64,000 nucleotides of DNA from Laspinema palackyanum D2a (GTDB taxonomy: Bacteria > Cyanobacteriota > Cyanobacteriia > Cyanobacteriales > Laspinemataceae): NCBI GenBank assembly GCA_025370845.1, contig JAMXFF010000030.1, positions 1 through 64,000 of the forward strand, in the 5' to 3' direction. Position 1 is the first letter of the stretch; each line of letters starts with the position of its first letter. This document shows, in pieces, positions 1 through 9,872 of this stretch. The notes below the pieces were generated by a model, which was not told where the DNA came from, did no database searches, and was given only the letters and a program-made list of their open reading frames with translations. Position numbers and translations under genes: made by a program.

Positions 1-190
1 CCCCGCCTAACAGCTAAAGTCGGTTAAAACCGACTGAAAACACCACGCGATAAGACTTGCAGTCGGTTTTTAACCGACTTTAGCTATGAGGCCGCCAATC
101 GATTTATCCCCCGCCGGTGTTGAGAATGGTGCAAGATGTCAGTTTTAACCGACTTTAGCTATTAGGGTTTTAACCCCCGCCGGTTGTTGA
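1..190. repeat. Nested palindromic repeat, gtcggtt/ccccgccgg family
   Basis: Multi-palindrome intergenic repeat. It contains GTCGGTTAAAACCGAC, a second GTCGGTTTTTAACCGAC and CCCCGCCGG blocks. Related copies lie at 9616-9769 and 57991-58290, with the same phrases 'cagtcggttt..aaccgacttta gctatgaggccgccaatcg'. The copy is cut by the window edge. It lies directly 3' of htpG (minus strand) and could also act as its transcription end. Confidence 0.8.
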
Positions 191-2167
191 CTAGGACCGT
201 TGCTCAGTTAGGCGTGTAAGCAGACGGTTGGACCGTTCTACGAAGGTGGTCATGCCTTCGGCGTCAAAGCCTTTTTGCGCCATCAGTGCTAGATCATAGA
301 CATGGTGACAAATCATATCCGCCAGTTCTGCTGAGGGAGATTTTCCTTCCCCTTGGATGATGCCGCTTTGGGAGAGTTCGGTCAGGTGTTGAATCAGAGG
401 ATGCGCGGTGTTCACCAGGAGGATATGCTCATCGGGGAATTTCGCGGATTCCTGGGAGACTAAGGCATTCATATCCCGGAGGCGGCGCAGAAACTCGGGG
501 AGGAGGACCATTGCCGGTGGGGTGCCTTGGGGGTCCTCGGATTTGAGGGCCTCGGTGCGGATGGTGAGTTTCGGTTGGTTCAGCGCTTGCTCAAAGATTT
601 CTTTGATTTGTTCGCTACGGGTCTTGTTGGTGCTGGGATCAACGATTTCCGAGGCTTTGTCTTGTTCAATCAGTTTGTCATCAATCTCCGCATCCACGCG
701 AGAGAATTTCACCTCGGTATGTTCCCGTTCTAGGAAGCTGATGAAGTGGGGATCAATGAAGGAGTCCATAAATAGAACTTCTAACCCCTGACTCTTGTGC
801 AGTTGCACATAAGTGGCTTGCGCTACAGAGTCAGTACAGTAAAATGCCTGGTTCTCGTGGCGCGCTTTGTTTCGTTCTAGGTACTCGTCCAGGGTGGTGT
901 AAGAGGGTCCCTCGGTTTTGCTGTCCGATGAGACTTGTTTCCATGCGTCTCCTTCCTCGGCTTGCACTTCTACGGCAGGTTGGTCCGATTCTGCGGGTTT
1001 GAGGTCCGCTGTGGTGCGATAGATGATGATATCTTCCAGTTGCTTTTTGAATTTATCATCGTTGAGGCAGCCGAATTTGACGAAGGTGCCGATGTCTTGC
1101 CAGCTTCGGATATATTCTTGGCGGTTGTTGTTGTACTGTTCTTTGAGTCGGTCCGCAACTTTTTTGGCGATGAAGTCTGCAATCTTGCGAACAGTCCGGT
1201 CCATTTGCAAGGCGCTACGGGAGACGTTTAGGGGAATGTCGGGACTGTCTAGGACGCCGCGCATGGGGAGGAGGAATTTGGGGATGATTTCCTCGCAGTG
1301 GTCCGAAACAAAGACTTGATTGCAGAAGAGTTTGATTTGTCCTTTGGTGACATCGACATCGGGACGGAGTTTGGGGAAGTAGAGGATGCCTTTGACGAGG
1401 AAGGGATAGTCGGTGTTGAGGTGGACCCACAACAGGGGTTCTTCTTGGAAGGGGTAGAGGTAGCGGTAGAAGTCGAGATAATCTTCGTCGGTGAGGCTGC
1501 TGGGAGATTCGCGCCAGAGGGCTTTTTGCCGGTTGACTTGTTCCCCATCCATTTTGATGGGAACTGGCATAAAATCACAGTAGGTTTTGACGAGTTGCTT
1601 GATGCGGGAGGCTTCAGCGTATTCTTTTTCCTCGTCTTGGAGGGTGAGGGTGATGGTGGTGCCGTGGGTGGTTCGGCTGGACTCTTCGAGGGTGAAGGAG
1701 GGGGACCCATCACAACTCCAATGGACGGCTTGGGCCCCTTCTTTGTAGGAGAGGGTATCGATTTCGACGGTTTTGGCAACCATGAAGGCGGAGTAAAAAC
1801 CGAGTCCGAAGTGACCGATGATTTGGCGATCGCTGGCGGATTGATATTTGGTGATGAATTCTTCAGCGCTGGAAAAGGCGACTTGGTTGATGTATTGTTT
1901 TACTTCGTCGGCGGTCATGCCGATGCCGGTGTCGCTGATGGAGAGGGTGTTTTTCTCGGCATCAATGGCGATGGTTATTTCCGGGTTGCTGGTGTCGCCG
2001 CTAAATTCTCCGGCGTAGGAGACCATTTTGAGTTTTTCAATGGCATCGACGGCGTTGGAGACAAGTTCCCGCAAGAAGATTTCATGGTCGGAGTATAGAG
2101 ACTTCTTGATAATGGGAAAGATATTCTCGGTATGGATCGTGATTTGGCCTTGTTCCAGTACGGTCAT
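191..2167 (-). CDS. htpG: Molecular chaperone HtpG (Hsp90)
   Basis: Cytosolic ATP-dependent dimeric chaperone of the Hsp90 family. In cyanobacteria it is linked to heat, cold and oxidative stress tolerance and to phycobilisome and haem-enzyme stability. The 658-residue length is normal for bacterial HtpG. The GHKL nucleotide-binding domain is intact: ELVSNAVDA at residues 34-42, DTGIGM at 79-84 and GHFGLGFYS at 118-126. Middle and dimerisation domains follow. The start gives the usual N-terminus MTVLEQGQITIHTE. It is the last gene before the window edge on this strand and lies 180 bp downstream of the sulfotransferase gene, so it probably has its own promoter. No CIRCE element was seen upstream. 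Confidence 0.97.
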   Translation of the reverse strand: MTVLEQGQITIHTENIFPIIKKSLYSDHEIFLRELVSNAVDAIEKLKMVSYAGEFSGDTSNPEITIAIDAEKNTLSISDTGIGMTADEVKQYINQVAFSSAEEFITKYQSASDRQIIGHFGLGFYSAFMVAKTVEIDTLSYKEGAQAVHWSCDGSPSFTLEESSRTTHGTTITLTLQDEEKEYAEASRIKQLVKTYCDFMPVPIKMDGEQVNRQKALWRESPSSLTDEDYLDFYRYLYPFQEEPLLWVHLNTDYPFLVKGILYFPKLRPDVDVTKGQIKLFCNQVFVSDHCEEIIPKFLLPMRGVLDSPDIPLNVSRSALQMDRTVRKIADFIAKKVADRLKEQYNNNRQEYIRSWQDIGTFVKFGCLNDDKFKKQLEDIIIYRTTADLKPAESDQPAVEVQAEEGDAWKQVSSDSKTEGPSYTTLDEYLERNKARHENQAFYCTDSVAQATYVQLHKSQGLEVLFMDSFIDPHFISFLEREHTEVKFSRVDAEIDDKLIEQDKASEIVDPSTNKTRSEQIKEIFEQALNQPKLTIRTEALKSEDPQGTPPAMVLLPEFLRRLRDMNALVSQESAKFPDEHILLVNTAHPLIQHLTELSQSGIIQGEGKSPSAELADMICHHVYDLALMAQKGFDAEGMTTFVERSNRLLTRLTEQRS

Positions 2168-2347
2168 AGTTTTCTCAGTTTAAGGGTAAAGTTTAGTCCA
2201 GTCTTGATTTTGGGCGATCGCGCGGTGGTTGCAGATCAGGGGAACCCCCCGCAAAGGATTCGGATCTCCCTACTTTTGGCACAGGATGAGGAGTTAGGAG
2301 TGGGGAGTTGGGGAGTTTTGCGGGGTTTCGGGATGGCAGTCCCTAAC

Positions 2348-3208
2348 TCAGCGATCGCCTGGGGTGGAGAGGGGACTGAGTTCGTCGAGATTGACCGAAG
2401 AGAGGCGATCGAGGATATATTGCTGTTGCGCGGCATCAAATACTTTGTAAAATTTCTGGGAATTGGCGTTTTTGATGTCTCCACTCACGGTTTCTTTCCA
2501 ACTTTCGCGATCGCGAATCAAGTCCTGAGACACCTGACGGTAATCTTCCAACATAGTCTCGGTGAACTCGACTCCAATAAAGGCACAGACTTGTTTGATA
2601 ACCGCTTTGGGGTCTTCAACGAGATGTTCATACCGGACCAAGAAATGATTCGGTTTGTGGAGATGGCGGCGAGTGATTTCGATATCCCCAATCCAGCGAT
2701 CGATGCAAACATCAATCTCTTGATACTCCTTCCCCCAAATTTTATGATTTTTGTGACCCACCTCATATAACGAAGCCACCACATCTGAGCCATTTCGGAT
2801 AATATGCAAGAGCTTCGACTCAGGCACAAACTTTTCAATATAATCAATATAGTGCAAATGTTCTGGAGTTTTTTCTAAAACAACATTTTTCCCATTTTCC
2901 TGAGTGATTTGATATAATTTTTGGATAAAAAACTGACTATGTGGGCGAATCCAAGGAAGCTTAGGTAGTTGCTTGCTTATATCCGGATAGCCAACTGCAC
3001 TAAAAAATTTTTTCAGGTGAGAAGGCAGTCGCTGAGAAATTAATCCAAATTTATGCCTTTTAGATTGTCTTTCGGGAACTGCATATAGAAAAAATTTCGA
3101 TTCAGGGAAGGATTGGATTTGGGAGTGAGCGGCTAAAATACTCTGCAACAAGGTAGTTCCTGACCGGGCACAACCTACTAAGAAAACCACTGAATGTTTA
3201 GATTTCAT
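2348..3208 (-). CDS. Sulfotransferase family protein (PAPS-dependent)
   Basis: 286 residues. The 5'-phosphosulfate-binding loop GCARSGTTL is at residues 12-20 and the 3'-phosphate-binding motif RNGSDVVAS at 138-146. These are the two signatures of PAPS-dependent sulfotransferases (Sulfotransfer_3 type). The acceptor is not predictable from sequence. The gene starts 6 bp after the upstream glycosyltransferase and ends a four-gene run of three GT2 enzymes plus this one. I infer that it sulfates a sugar or glycan made by that operon. No signal peptide is visible, so it should act in the cytosol before export. Confidence 0.88.
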   Translation of the reverse strand: MKSKHSVVFLVGCARSGTTLLQSILAAHSQIQSFPESKFFLYAVPERQSKRHKFGLISQRLPSHLKKFFSAVGYPDISKQLPKLPWIRPHSQFFIQKLYQITQENGKNVVLEKTPEHLHYIDYIEKFVPESKLLHIIRNGSDVVASLYEVGHKNHKIWGKEYQEIDVCIDRWIGDIEITRRHLHKPNHFLVRYEHLVEDPKAVIKQVCAFIGVEFTETMLEDYRQVSQDLIRDRESWKETVSGDIKNANSQKFYKVFDAAQQQYILDRLSSVNLDELSPLSTPGDR

Positions 3209-3214
3209 AGCTGT

Positions 3215-4180
3215 CTAGGCTTGATTATTTGTACTCAATTTAATTTGTCTAAGGGAACCCTGCAATGCTTTAAATCCTTCAGTGGTAAAAATCAATCCCA
3301 TGATAATTTTTAGAAAAACAATCCAAGTCATTTTATTTTTAAGAAAACTAGGTTGGTTTTTCAACGAAATCCAAAGAAATCTAGCCGCCATCATACTATC
3401 TTGGCGATTTTTACCATATTGCAACGCATCGAACGTCAAGTATTTATAGCGATTGCCAATAATTTTTGGTCTCAGCTTTTTAATATTTTCCGGAGCATTC
3501 GCCAGACATTTCTCGATAACTTGGTTATATCCTTGCTCTTGCCTTTTTAGATAAGAAGACCAGGAATTGGCCGATTGTCTATAAAAAACCTGAGATGAAG
3601 GGACGACAACAAACTGATACTGTGCAGCTAATCTGAGCCACATTTCCCAATCTTGTCCTCCCACTAAGGATTCATCAAACGGACCCACACTCAACAGTGC
3701 ATCTCTACGAATCAAAGGATTAGAACCACTGCCAATAAAGTCTCCGAGTAAAAGTCGCTCGTAGACATCTTTAGTAAATTTAAAATGCTGACCCCCCGGT
3801 AACCGTTCGCCGGATTCATTGATAAAATCCGTCCAACTATAGGCGACTGCGGCATCAGGATTGTCTTGGAGTGCTTGCAGTTGCCGTTCTAACTTATCAG
3901 GCGTCCATAAATCATCTGCATCCAGAAAGGATAAATATTCACCCCTAGCCTTGTCAATTCCTCGATTTCGGCTTTTTTGCGGGCCAGAATTGGGATAAGA
4001 AAAGACTTGAACCCGCGCATCATCAACGCTGGAAACCACCTCTAGGGTTCCATCGGTAGACCCATCATTAATTACAATCAACTCCAGGTCTCGAAAGGTC
4101 TGATTCAAAACAGAAGTGATGGTACCCTTAATAAAATTTTCCGCATTGTAAGCCGGAATAATCACAGAAATAGTTGGCAT
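3215..4180 (-). CDS. Family 2 glycosyltransferase
   Basis: Inverting GT-A fold glycosyltransferase that transfers a sugar from a nucleotide-sugar donor. From the chosen start (MPTISVIIPAYNAENF), the nucleotide-binding VINDGSTDGT is at residues 36-45 and the metal-binding LDADD at 86-90. The open frame extends nine codons further up, but the ATG at 4180 is preceded by a good AAGGGGA ribosome site and matches normal GT2 N-termini, so it is preferred; this also removes the overlap with the upstream gene. Third gene of the polysaccharide operon. The acceptor is unknown. Confidence 0.9.
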   Translation of the reverse strand: MPTISVIIPAYNAENFIKGTITSVLNQTFRDLELIVINDGSTDGTLEVVSSVDDARVQVFSYPNSGPQKSRNRGIDKARGEYLSFLDADDLWTPDKLERQLQALQDNPDAAVAYSWTDFINESGERLPGGQHFKFTKDVYERLLLGDFIGSGSNPLIRRDALLSVGPFDESLVGGQDWEMWLRLAAQYQFVVVPSSQVFYRQSANSWSSYLKRQEQGYNQVIEKCLANAPENIKKLRPKIIGNRYKYLTFDALQYGKNRQDSMMAARFLWISLKNQPSFLKNKMTWIVFLKIIMGLIFTTEGFKALQGSLRQIKLSTNNQA

Positions 4181-4190
4181 TTTATTCCCC

Positions 4191-5174
4191 TTATTTCTTT
4201 TTATCATTTTCTATTTTACGACTTCGTTCCTGGTTGAGCCAAACCATAGAACTCATCAAACTTCCCCGATAAAACTCCATTTCAAAGGCGGGAATTAGCT
4301 CCTGTTTGAGCTTGTCTCCATACTTGAGTCGGTGCTTCACCATGCGGCGCAGATTCCCCAAAATTGTCCTCACCAAAATAGCTGGCTTTTCCCTTGTCCT
4401 AGCATTAATCATCCGCAACTGGCAAGTTGCTAACCCACAGGCCTGGGCTAAGGATAACAAATAATCACGTTCGAGTCGCCAATGGGGAATTTGATGATTG
4501 ATATGCATGGCGGGATTGTACCAAATTTCCCACCCAGATTTGTGCAGATATAGCAACGGTGCATAATCGTCTCCGCGTGCTAAGGCATCTCCCTGATTTC
4601 CCACCACTTTAGGAGTCTTAGGGACCGCATCACGCCATGCTTGTTTGCGAACGACCAATCCGGCACCGGGAGGTAATCGCAAGTTATCGGGGTCAAAAAG
4701 GAAAGGTTTAGATCCATGTTCGCGAATCGCTAAAAATGCGGCGATTTTTTTAAAGTTTTCCGGCGGTTCTACTTCAAACTCTCCATGAATTTGGCCGCTA
4801 AATGCGCCAGATTTGGGATGGGTTTTCCCAAACTCATGAGCAGCGGCTATCCAGTCTGGGGCGGGGATGTTATCATCATCTAAAAAGGCCACATAAGTTC
4901 CGTTGGCTTCTTGGATGGCCCGTTCTCTGGCAAAGGCCAGTCCTTGTTGTCCTTCAAAGTAGTAGGTTAGGGGAAAATCTTCCGGCCAGTTGCGTTGATA
5001 GTCTTTAATCACTTGAGCCGTTTCGTCGCTGCTGTTGTTATCAATTATGATAACTTCCCACCGGATTTTTTCGGGATTGATTTGATGGCGGAGTGCCTCT
5101 AAAACTTGGGGTAAGCGAGGCGCTCCGTTATAGGTTGGAATGGCTAGAGTCAAGTTCAATAAACTGTTATTCAT
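4191..5174 (-). CDS. Family 2 glycosyltransferase, HpsE-like
   Basis: GT2 enzyme of the type annotated HpsE in hormogonium polysaccharide loci of filamentous cyanobacteria. From ATG 5174 the protein starts MNNSLLNLTLAIPTYNG; a longer frame would need a TTG start at 5222. Visible motifs are IDNNSSD (donor site, about residues 44-50) and FLDDDN (97-102, metal binding). It is a paralogue of the next gene upstream: both share TYNG, DNNS.D..AQ..KDYQ, FLDDDNIPA.DW and a late IWYNPAM..H.IP segment. Separated from its operon neighbours by 10 and 59 bp. Confidence 0.88.
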   Translation of the reverse strand: MNNSLLNLTLAIPTYNGAPRLPQVLEALRHQINPEKIRWEVIIIDNNSSDETAQVIKDYQRNWPEDFPLTYYFEGQQGLAFARERAIQEANGTYVAFLDDDNIPAPDWIAAAHEFGKTHPKSGAFSGQIHGEFEVEPPENFKKIAAFLAIREHGSKPFLFDPDNLRLPPGAGLVVRKQAWRDAVPKTPKVVGNQGDALARGDDYAPLLYLHKSGWEIWYNPAMHINHQIPHWRLERDYLLSLAQACGLATCQLRMINARTREKPAILVRTILGNLRRMVKHRLKYGDKLKQELIPAFEMEFYRGSLMSSMVWLNQERSRKIENDKKK

Positions 5175-5233
5175 GTCGGTGAAATCCCCGAGTCCAAGAT
5201 TTAATGGGGTAATTTTGTTCAAAAGGTTTGTTG

Positions 5234-6235
5234 TTATTTGACAGCTAATGACCCCTTTTTAGCCAATGCCTGCTGAGTGCTTTTATCTGGCTTCAAATAG
5301 CCGTTACGCCACAGATAGAAAAAACTGTTCAAACTACTGACTAATAACTCTCGTTCGCAAGCGGCGATCGCATCGGGTGTTTCAATCCCATATCTCCAAA
5401 TGTGCCGAATCAGTTTCCTCAAGTCGTTGGCGAAATACCCGCAGGTAAAAAACGGCCTGAATATCGGTTTAACCCTCACCATCCGCGTCACATACCGACC
5501 CAAACCAATCCCTCTAAAAAACGGAATTAAATACTCCGGTTCCAAGCGGTGACGGGGGATTTTATGGATAATTTGCATCGCCGGATTATACCAAATTTCC
5601 CAATCTTGCATTTGAATATAGGAGAGTGCCTCGATATCTTCTCCAGTGAGCATACTCCCGGGAGTTCTGCCACTGAGAATGCAGTGTTCTGGAACGCTCT
5701 CCCGCCAGACTTGAGTTCGGACTACCAATCCAGCAGAGGGCGGCAACAAGTTCTGATCCTTCTTATAAAGTAACGGTTTTGAACCCCGTTGGGTAATCGC
5801 TAAAAAAGGTATCAACCGCTTAAAATTCGGGGGGGGGTCAATTTCAAACTCAGGAGAACTTAAACTCCCATAAGCCCCTGCTTTTGGATATTCTTGGGCA
5901 AATTTGTAGGCAGCGGATACCCAATCTTTTGCCGGGATATTATCATCATCCAAAAACCCAATTAACGGACTTTTTACCTCTTTTACCGCCCGGTGACGGG
6001 CATGAGCCGCCCCTTGTTGAGGTTCAAAACAATAGTGTAAAGGTGCAATCCCCTGAAATTGCTTTTGATAGTCTTTGACGATTTGAGCCGTGTTGTCGGT
6101 ACTGTTGTTATCCACTAACAGAATTTCCCAAGAAAACTCGGCGGTGTTGACTTGAGCCAAAAGTGCATCTAACACTTCAGGAAATCGCGTTCCCCCGTTA
6201 TAAGTGCAAATCACGACTGTTAGATCGACGCCCAT
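5234..6235 (-). CDS. Family 2 glycosyltransferase, HpsE-like (first gene of operon)
   Basis: Paralogue of the following gene and first of the four-gene run. Starts MGVDLTVVICTYNGG with an AGAGAGGA ribosome site just upstream. VDNNSTDNTA is at residues 41-50 and FLDDDN at 94-99. The C-terminal half carries the shared IWYNPAMQIIHKIPRHRLEP segment. At 333 residues it fits the HpsE-like length (about 310-340). Two such paralogues plus a canonical GT2 and a sulfotransferase imply synthesis of a decorated surface or exopolysaccharide. The exact product cannot be read from sequence. Confidence 0.88.
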   Translation of the reverse strand: MGVDLTVVICTYNGGTRFPEVLDALLAQVNTAEFSWEILLVDNNSTDNTAQIVKDYQKQFQGIAPLHYCFEPQQGAAHARHRAVKEVKSPLIGFLDDDNIPAKDWVSAAYKFAQEYPKAGAYGSLSSPEFEIDPPPNFKRLIPFLAITQRGSKPLLYKKDQNLLPPSAGLVVRTQVWRESVPEHCILSGRTPGSMLTGEDIEALSYIQMQDWEIWYNPAMQIIHKIPRHRLEPEYLIPFFRGIGLGRYVTRMVRVKPIFRPFFTCGYFANDLRKLIRHIWRYGIETPDAIAACERELLVSSLNSFFYLWRNGYLKPDKSTQQALAKKGSLAVK

Positions 6236-6419
6236 ATTTTCGATCCTCTCTTTCGGTTAAAATATTAATTTTTATCTGACAGTTTTATGAAATCCTCTTA
6301 TTTTGGAGCGGGATTACCTCCTCAATGAATTGGCTGATTTGCTATCCTGGAATTCCCTCAGTTTGAGCGATTCCGGTGGTTCAGATACCGGGATTCCCGA
6401 GGTTCCTGTAACCTGAACC

Positions 6420-6535
6420 GGGGGTTGGGTATCAAATACCTATTAAGTCGGTTTTGAGTCCCGGTAAATTGTATCCCCTGCCACAATTAGCCGGTGAATT
6501 CTCATCCAGCAAGTGGCGAGGGGATTTTCCAATTT
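6420..6535 (-). pseudogene. Decayed duplicate of the clpB 3' end
   Basis: This 390-bp gap (6236-6626) contains a degenerate copy of the C-terminal coding part of clpB, 355 bp away. The 20-base block GTATCCCCTGCCACAA preceded by GTAAAT occurs here (about 6463-6485) and in clpB (about 6821-6843). Around it, 'ggttgg.tatcaaa.acc.att..gtcgg' and 'gtggcga.ggg.ttttc.aa' align in the same order and spacing. The copy has no open frame. It looks like a tandem partial duplication that has since mutated freely. Nothing else was recognised in the gap. Confidence 0.6.
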
Positions 6536-6626
6536 TTCGGTGAAGGGTCCGGTTGCAGGGTCTTACCCCCTATTTTGGATAGTACCCCAATTGGGTCAGA
6601 GAATTGACTCCTTCCCCTACATGGTT

Positions 6627-9416
6627 CTAGGGAATCCTCTCCCCCTTAACATCGATCGTCGCCTCATCCACAAATAGACTCCGCAGGGGTTCAGTCTTAA
6701 CCTCTTCCACTGATTCTTCACTCGGTTCTGGGGCTTCAGACACTGGACTCACCGGCTTTTCTTCCTTGGGAACCGGCGGGTTGGTATCAAACACCAATTT
6801 TGTCGGCCCTCGGTCAATGTAAATCGTATCCCCTGCCACAAATTTCCCCTCTAATAACAGGGTGGCGATCGGGTTTTCTAACTCCCGTTGAATCGCCCGT
6901 TTGAGCGGTCTAGCTCCATAAACCGGATCATATCCAACTTCGGTGACATAATCTAACGCCTCCTCCATCAGATTGAGCGAAATTTTTTGTTCCGCCAGCA
7001 GCTTCTCCAACCGCTTCACCTGAATCTTGACAATTCCGCTTAATTGCGATCGCGTCAAAGCATGGAACAAAATAATCTCATCCACCCGGTTCAAAAACTC
7101 CGGACGAAAATGCTTTCGTAGGGCCATCATCACCCGTTTCCGCATTTCCTCATAGCGAGTATCATCCCCCGCCAAATCTAAAATATGGTCACTGCCAATA
7201 TTGCTCGTCATCACGATGACTGTATTTCTAAAATCCACCAACCGCCCTTGGGAGTCAGTGATTCGACCATCATCGAGCACTTGCAACAAAATATTAAACA
7301 CATCGGGATGAGCCTTTTCCACCTCATCCAACAACACCACGGAATAAGGATTGCGGCGCACCACCTCCGAGAGTTGGCCCCCTTCGTCATAGCCGACATA
7401 TCCCGGAGGCGCACCCACTAACCGAGAAACCGAGTGTTTCTCCATGTACTCGGACATATCCAAACGCACCAGGGACTCCTCGGTGTCAAATAGCACCTGA
7501 GACAGCGCCCTCGCCAGTTCGGTTTTACCGACCCCAGTCGGTCCCATAAACAGGAACGACCCGATCGGGCGTCCAGGGTCCTTCATCCCGGCCCTTGCAC
7601 GCCGAATGGCTGCCGAAACCGCCGAAACCGCTTCTTGTTGACCAATCACACGCTGATGGAGGAATGATTCCATTTGCAGCAATTTTTGCCGTTCCGATTC
7701 CAACAGTCGGTTAATCGGAATCCCCGTCCATTTGGCCACAATTTCAGCAATATCGGCCTCGGTGACTTGTTCGCGCAGTAAAGTAGAGCCACTGGCTTGC
7801 AACTTCAGCAGTTCCGCTTCCTTGGCTTCGCGATCGCGCTGTAACACCTCCAACTTGCCATATTTCAACTGCGCCGCCTTGTTCAAGTCATAGTTGCGTT
7901 CAGCCTTTTCAATCTCCACCCGCAACCCATCTTCCTGTTCCTTGAGCGCATTAATGGCATTGAGCAAATCCTTCTCCATCTGCCATTGATTGCTCAGTTT
8001 TTGCTGTTTTGCCGTCAGGGTGGCCATCTCCTGGGTAATCCGGCTTAACCGTTCCTGAGAAGCGCGATAAGCACTGGTTCCCACCACCCCCGCGCCTTCC
8101 CCTTCCAGGGAGAGTTTTTCCATTTCTAACTGCATCAACCGGCGATCGGCGGCTTCTAATTCCGTGGGTTTGGAGGTAATCTCCATTTTCAGCTTGGCGG
8201 CAGCTTCATCTACGAGGTCGATCGCCTTATCGGGCAAAAAGCGATCGCTGATATACCGATTCGACAAACTCGCCGCTGCCACCAATGCCGCATCCAGGAT
8301 TTTTACCCCATGATGCACTTCATAACGCTCCTTTAACCCCCGCAAAATGGAAATCGTGTCATCCACCGTAGGTTGATCCACCATCACCTGCTGGAACCGA
8401 CGTTCTAAAGCGGCATCTTTTTCGATATATTTGCGATATTCATCCAGGGTACTCGCCCCAATACAGCGCAATTCTCCCCGGGCTAACATCGGTTTAAGCA
8501 GATTTCCCGCATCCATCGTCCCTTGTCCTGCACCCGTGCCCACCACGGTATGCAATTCATCGATAAATAGGACAATTTGACCATCGGAGTCGATGACTTC
8601 CCGCAGAACTGCCCGGAGTCGGGCCTCAAATTCCCCGCGAAACTTGGCCCCAGCAATCAGACTGCCCATATCCAGGGAAATCAGTTGCCGATTTTTCAGG
8701 GATTCGGGGACATCGCCATTGACAATCCGTTGGGCTAGGGCCTCAGCAATGGCGGTTTTACCCACCCCGGGTTCCCCGATTAACACGGGATTATTTTTGG
8801 TCCGGCGCGAGAGGACCTGAATCACCCGGCGAATTTCCTCATCTCGGCCAATTACCGGGTCGAGTTTGCCTTGTTTGGCCTGTTCCGTGAGGTCCCTGCC
8901 ATAGCGTTCTAAGGCTGCATATTCGTTTTCTGGACTTTGGTCCTTGACTTTGGCACTTCCCCGGATTTCTTTAATCGCCAAATCCAGTTGTTGTTGCTCA
9001 AACGGGGTGCGGGCGTCCACGGTAGAGGCTTTCAGGGCGCGGCGTCCGAGGCGATCGTCCTCGGCAAAGGCCAGTAAAATATGCTCGATGGAGATAAACT
9101 CGTCTTCGAGATTTTGCCTTGCGGTTTCGGCTTTATCTAATAACTGATCTAACCCGCGACCGAGGTAAAGTTGGCTGGTATTGCCGACTTTAGCTTGACG
9201 CGAGGCAAAGGTACTAATTTGTTGTATGAGTTTCTCTGGGAGGATTCCGGCTTTGGTGAGGATTCGCAGGGCGAGTCCTTCCGGTTGTTCTAAAAGGGCG
9301 ATCGCTAAATGTTCGACTTCGAGTTGCTGATGTTTGTAACGACGGGCGACATCTTGGGACTTGACAATCCCTTCCCAAGCGCGGTCTGTAAATTTGCTGG
9401 CGTCAGTAGGCTGCAT
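6627..9416 (-). CDS. clpB: ATP-dependent disaggregase ClpB
   Basis: Hsp100 disaggregase that, with DnaK, threads aggregated proteins through a hexameric AAA+ ring. Clp-N repeats occupy residues about 1-145 and Walker A1 GEPGVGKT 214-221. A long coiled-coil middle domain follows, then Walker A2 GPTGVGKT, sensor and D2-small domains. At 929 residues it is about 55 longer than usual: the C-terminus carries an acidic, Pro/Glu-rich tail (from about residue 873, starting [10 protein letters not shown]) beyond the conserved D2-small domain. The start MQPTDASKF is the standard cyanobacterial ClpB N-terminus. Monocistronic; repeats separate it from gloA. Confidence 0.96.
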   Translation of the reverse strand: MQPTDASKFTDRAWEGIVKSQDVARRYKHQQLEVEHLAIALLEQPEGLALRILTKAGILPEKLIQQISTFASRQAKVGNTSQLYLGRGLDQLLDKAETARQNLEDEFISIEHILLAFAEDDRLGRRALKASTVDARTPFEQQQLDLAIKEIRGSAKVKDQSPENEYAALERYGRDLTEQAKQGKLDPVIGRDEEIRRVIQVLSRRTKNNPVLIGEPGVGKTAIAEALAQRIVNGDVPESLKNRQLISLDMGSLIAGAKFRGEFEARLRAVLREVIDSDGQIVLFIDELHTVVGTGAGQGTMDAGNLLKPMLARGELRCIGASTLDEYRKYIEKDAALERRFQQVMVDQPTVDDTISILRGLKERYEVHHGVKILDAALVAAASLSNRYISDRFLPDKAIDLVDEAAAKLKMEITSKPTELEAADRRLMQLEMEKLSLEGEGAGVVGTSAYRASQERLSRITQEMATLTAKQQKLSNQWQMEKDLLNAINALKEQEDGLRVEIEKAERNYDLNKAAQLKYGKLEVLQRDREAKEAELLKLQASGSTLLREQVTEADIAEIVAKWTGIPINRLLESERQKLLQMESFLHQRVIGQQEAVSAVSAAIRRARAGMKDPGRPIGSFLFMGPTGVGKTELARALSQVLFDTEESLVRLDMSEYMEKHSVSRLVGAPPGYVGYDEGGQLSEVVRRNPYSVVLLDEVEKAHPDVFNILLQVLDDGRITDSQGRLVDFRNTVIVMTSNIGSDHILDLAGDDTRYEEMRKRVMMALRKHFRPEFLNRVDEIILFHALTRSQLSGIVKIQVKRLEKLLAEQKISLNLMEEALDYVTEVGYDPVYGARPLKRAIQRELENPIATLLLEGKFVAGDTIYIDRGPTKLVFDTNPPVPKEEKPVSPVSEAPEPSEESVEEVKTEPLRSLFVDEATIDVKGERIP

Positions 9417-9575
9417 CTTTTAAGTGCTGTTTGCCTCCAAAGGTAGTCTTTAATTTAAAAAGTTAACCGGGTTTAAATAATATCCGGACTCTATAGCTAT
9501 CGTATCTTATCGGAGTTTTTCCCCCCGGTCACCGTTCCAAGGAAGGAGGAATGGGAAAGATTCTGTGGGTTCTCT

Positions 9576-9615
9576 TAGTTTGTAGTAACGACTTCAGTCG
9601 TTCTCTTCGTTCGTA
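9576..9615. repeat. GTTCGTAGT / ACGACTTCAGTCGT palindromic repeat (copy 1)
   Basis: Contains the palindrome ACGACTTCAGTCGT inside the frame 'tgtagtaac...cgttcgtagt'. Same family as 9775-9868, 52037-52128 and, with different inner palindromes, 56415-56478. Upstream region of clpB. Confidence 0.75.
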
Positions 9616-9769
9616 GTTGCAACAACCGGCGGGGGATTTATCCCCCGCCTAACAGAATCAAGTCGGTTGAAACCGACTGAAAACACCACGGGATAAACCT
9701 TGCAGTCGTCTTTAGACGACTTTAGCTATGAGGCCGCCAATCGTTTTAACCCCCGCCGGTTGTTGCAAC
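9616..9769. repeat. 154-bp nested-palindrome element with perfect 20-bp terminal inverted repeats
   Basis: The left end GTTGCAACAACCGGCGGGGG (9616-9635) is the exact reverse complement of the right end (9750-9769). Inside are GTCGGTTGAAACCGAC and GTCGTCTTTAGACGAC. No coding capacity. MITE- or REP-like; related, rearranged copies lie at 1-190 and 57991-58290. Confidence 0.8.
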
Positions 9770-9774
9770 AGGTG

Positions 9775-9868
9775 CTACGAATCCGGAAACGACTGAAGTC
9801 GTTACTACGAACTAAGAGAAGAGAACGACTGAAGTCGTTACTACGAACGAAGAGAACGACTGAAGGGG
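9775..9868. repeat. CTACGAAC / ACGACTGAAGTCGT tandem palindromic repeat (copy 2)
   Basis: Two complete units and one partial unit of 'gagaACGACTGAAGTCGTtactacgaac', head to tail, just 3' of gloA. Inverse orientation of the copy at 9576-9615, so the 154-bp element sits between inverted flanks of this family. Confidence 0.75.
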
Positions 9869-9872
9869 TTGA

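Noticed and set aside
1249..1779. Minus-strand 176-codon Pro/Ser-rich frame
   Set aside because: Alternative frame of htpG with the composition expected from frame shadowing.
1298..2098. Long plus-strand frame (266 codons) opposite htpG
   Set aside because: Gly/Val/Glu-rich shadow of the htpG coding sequence; no ribosome site or domain.
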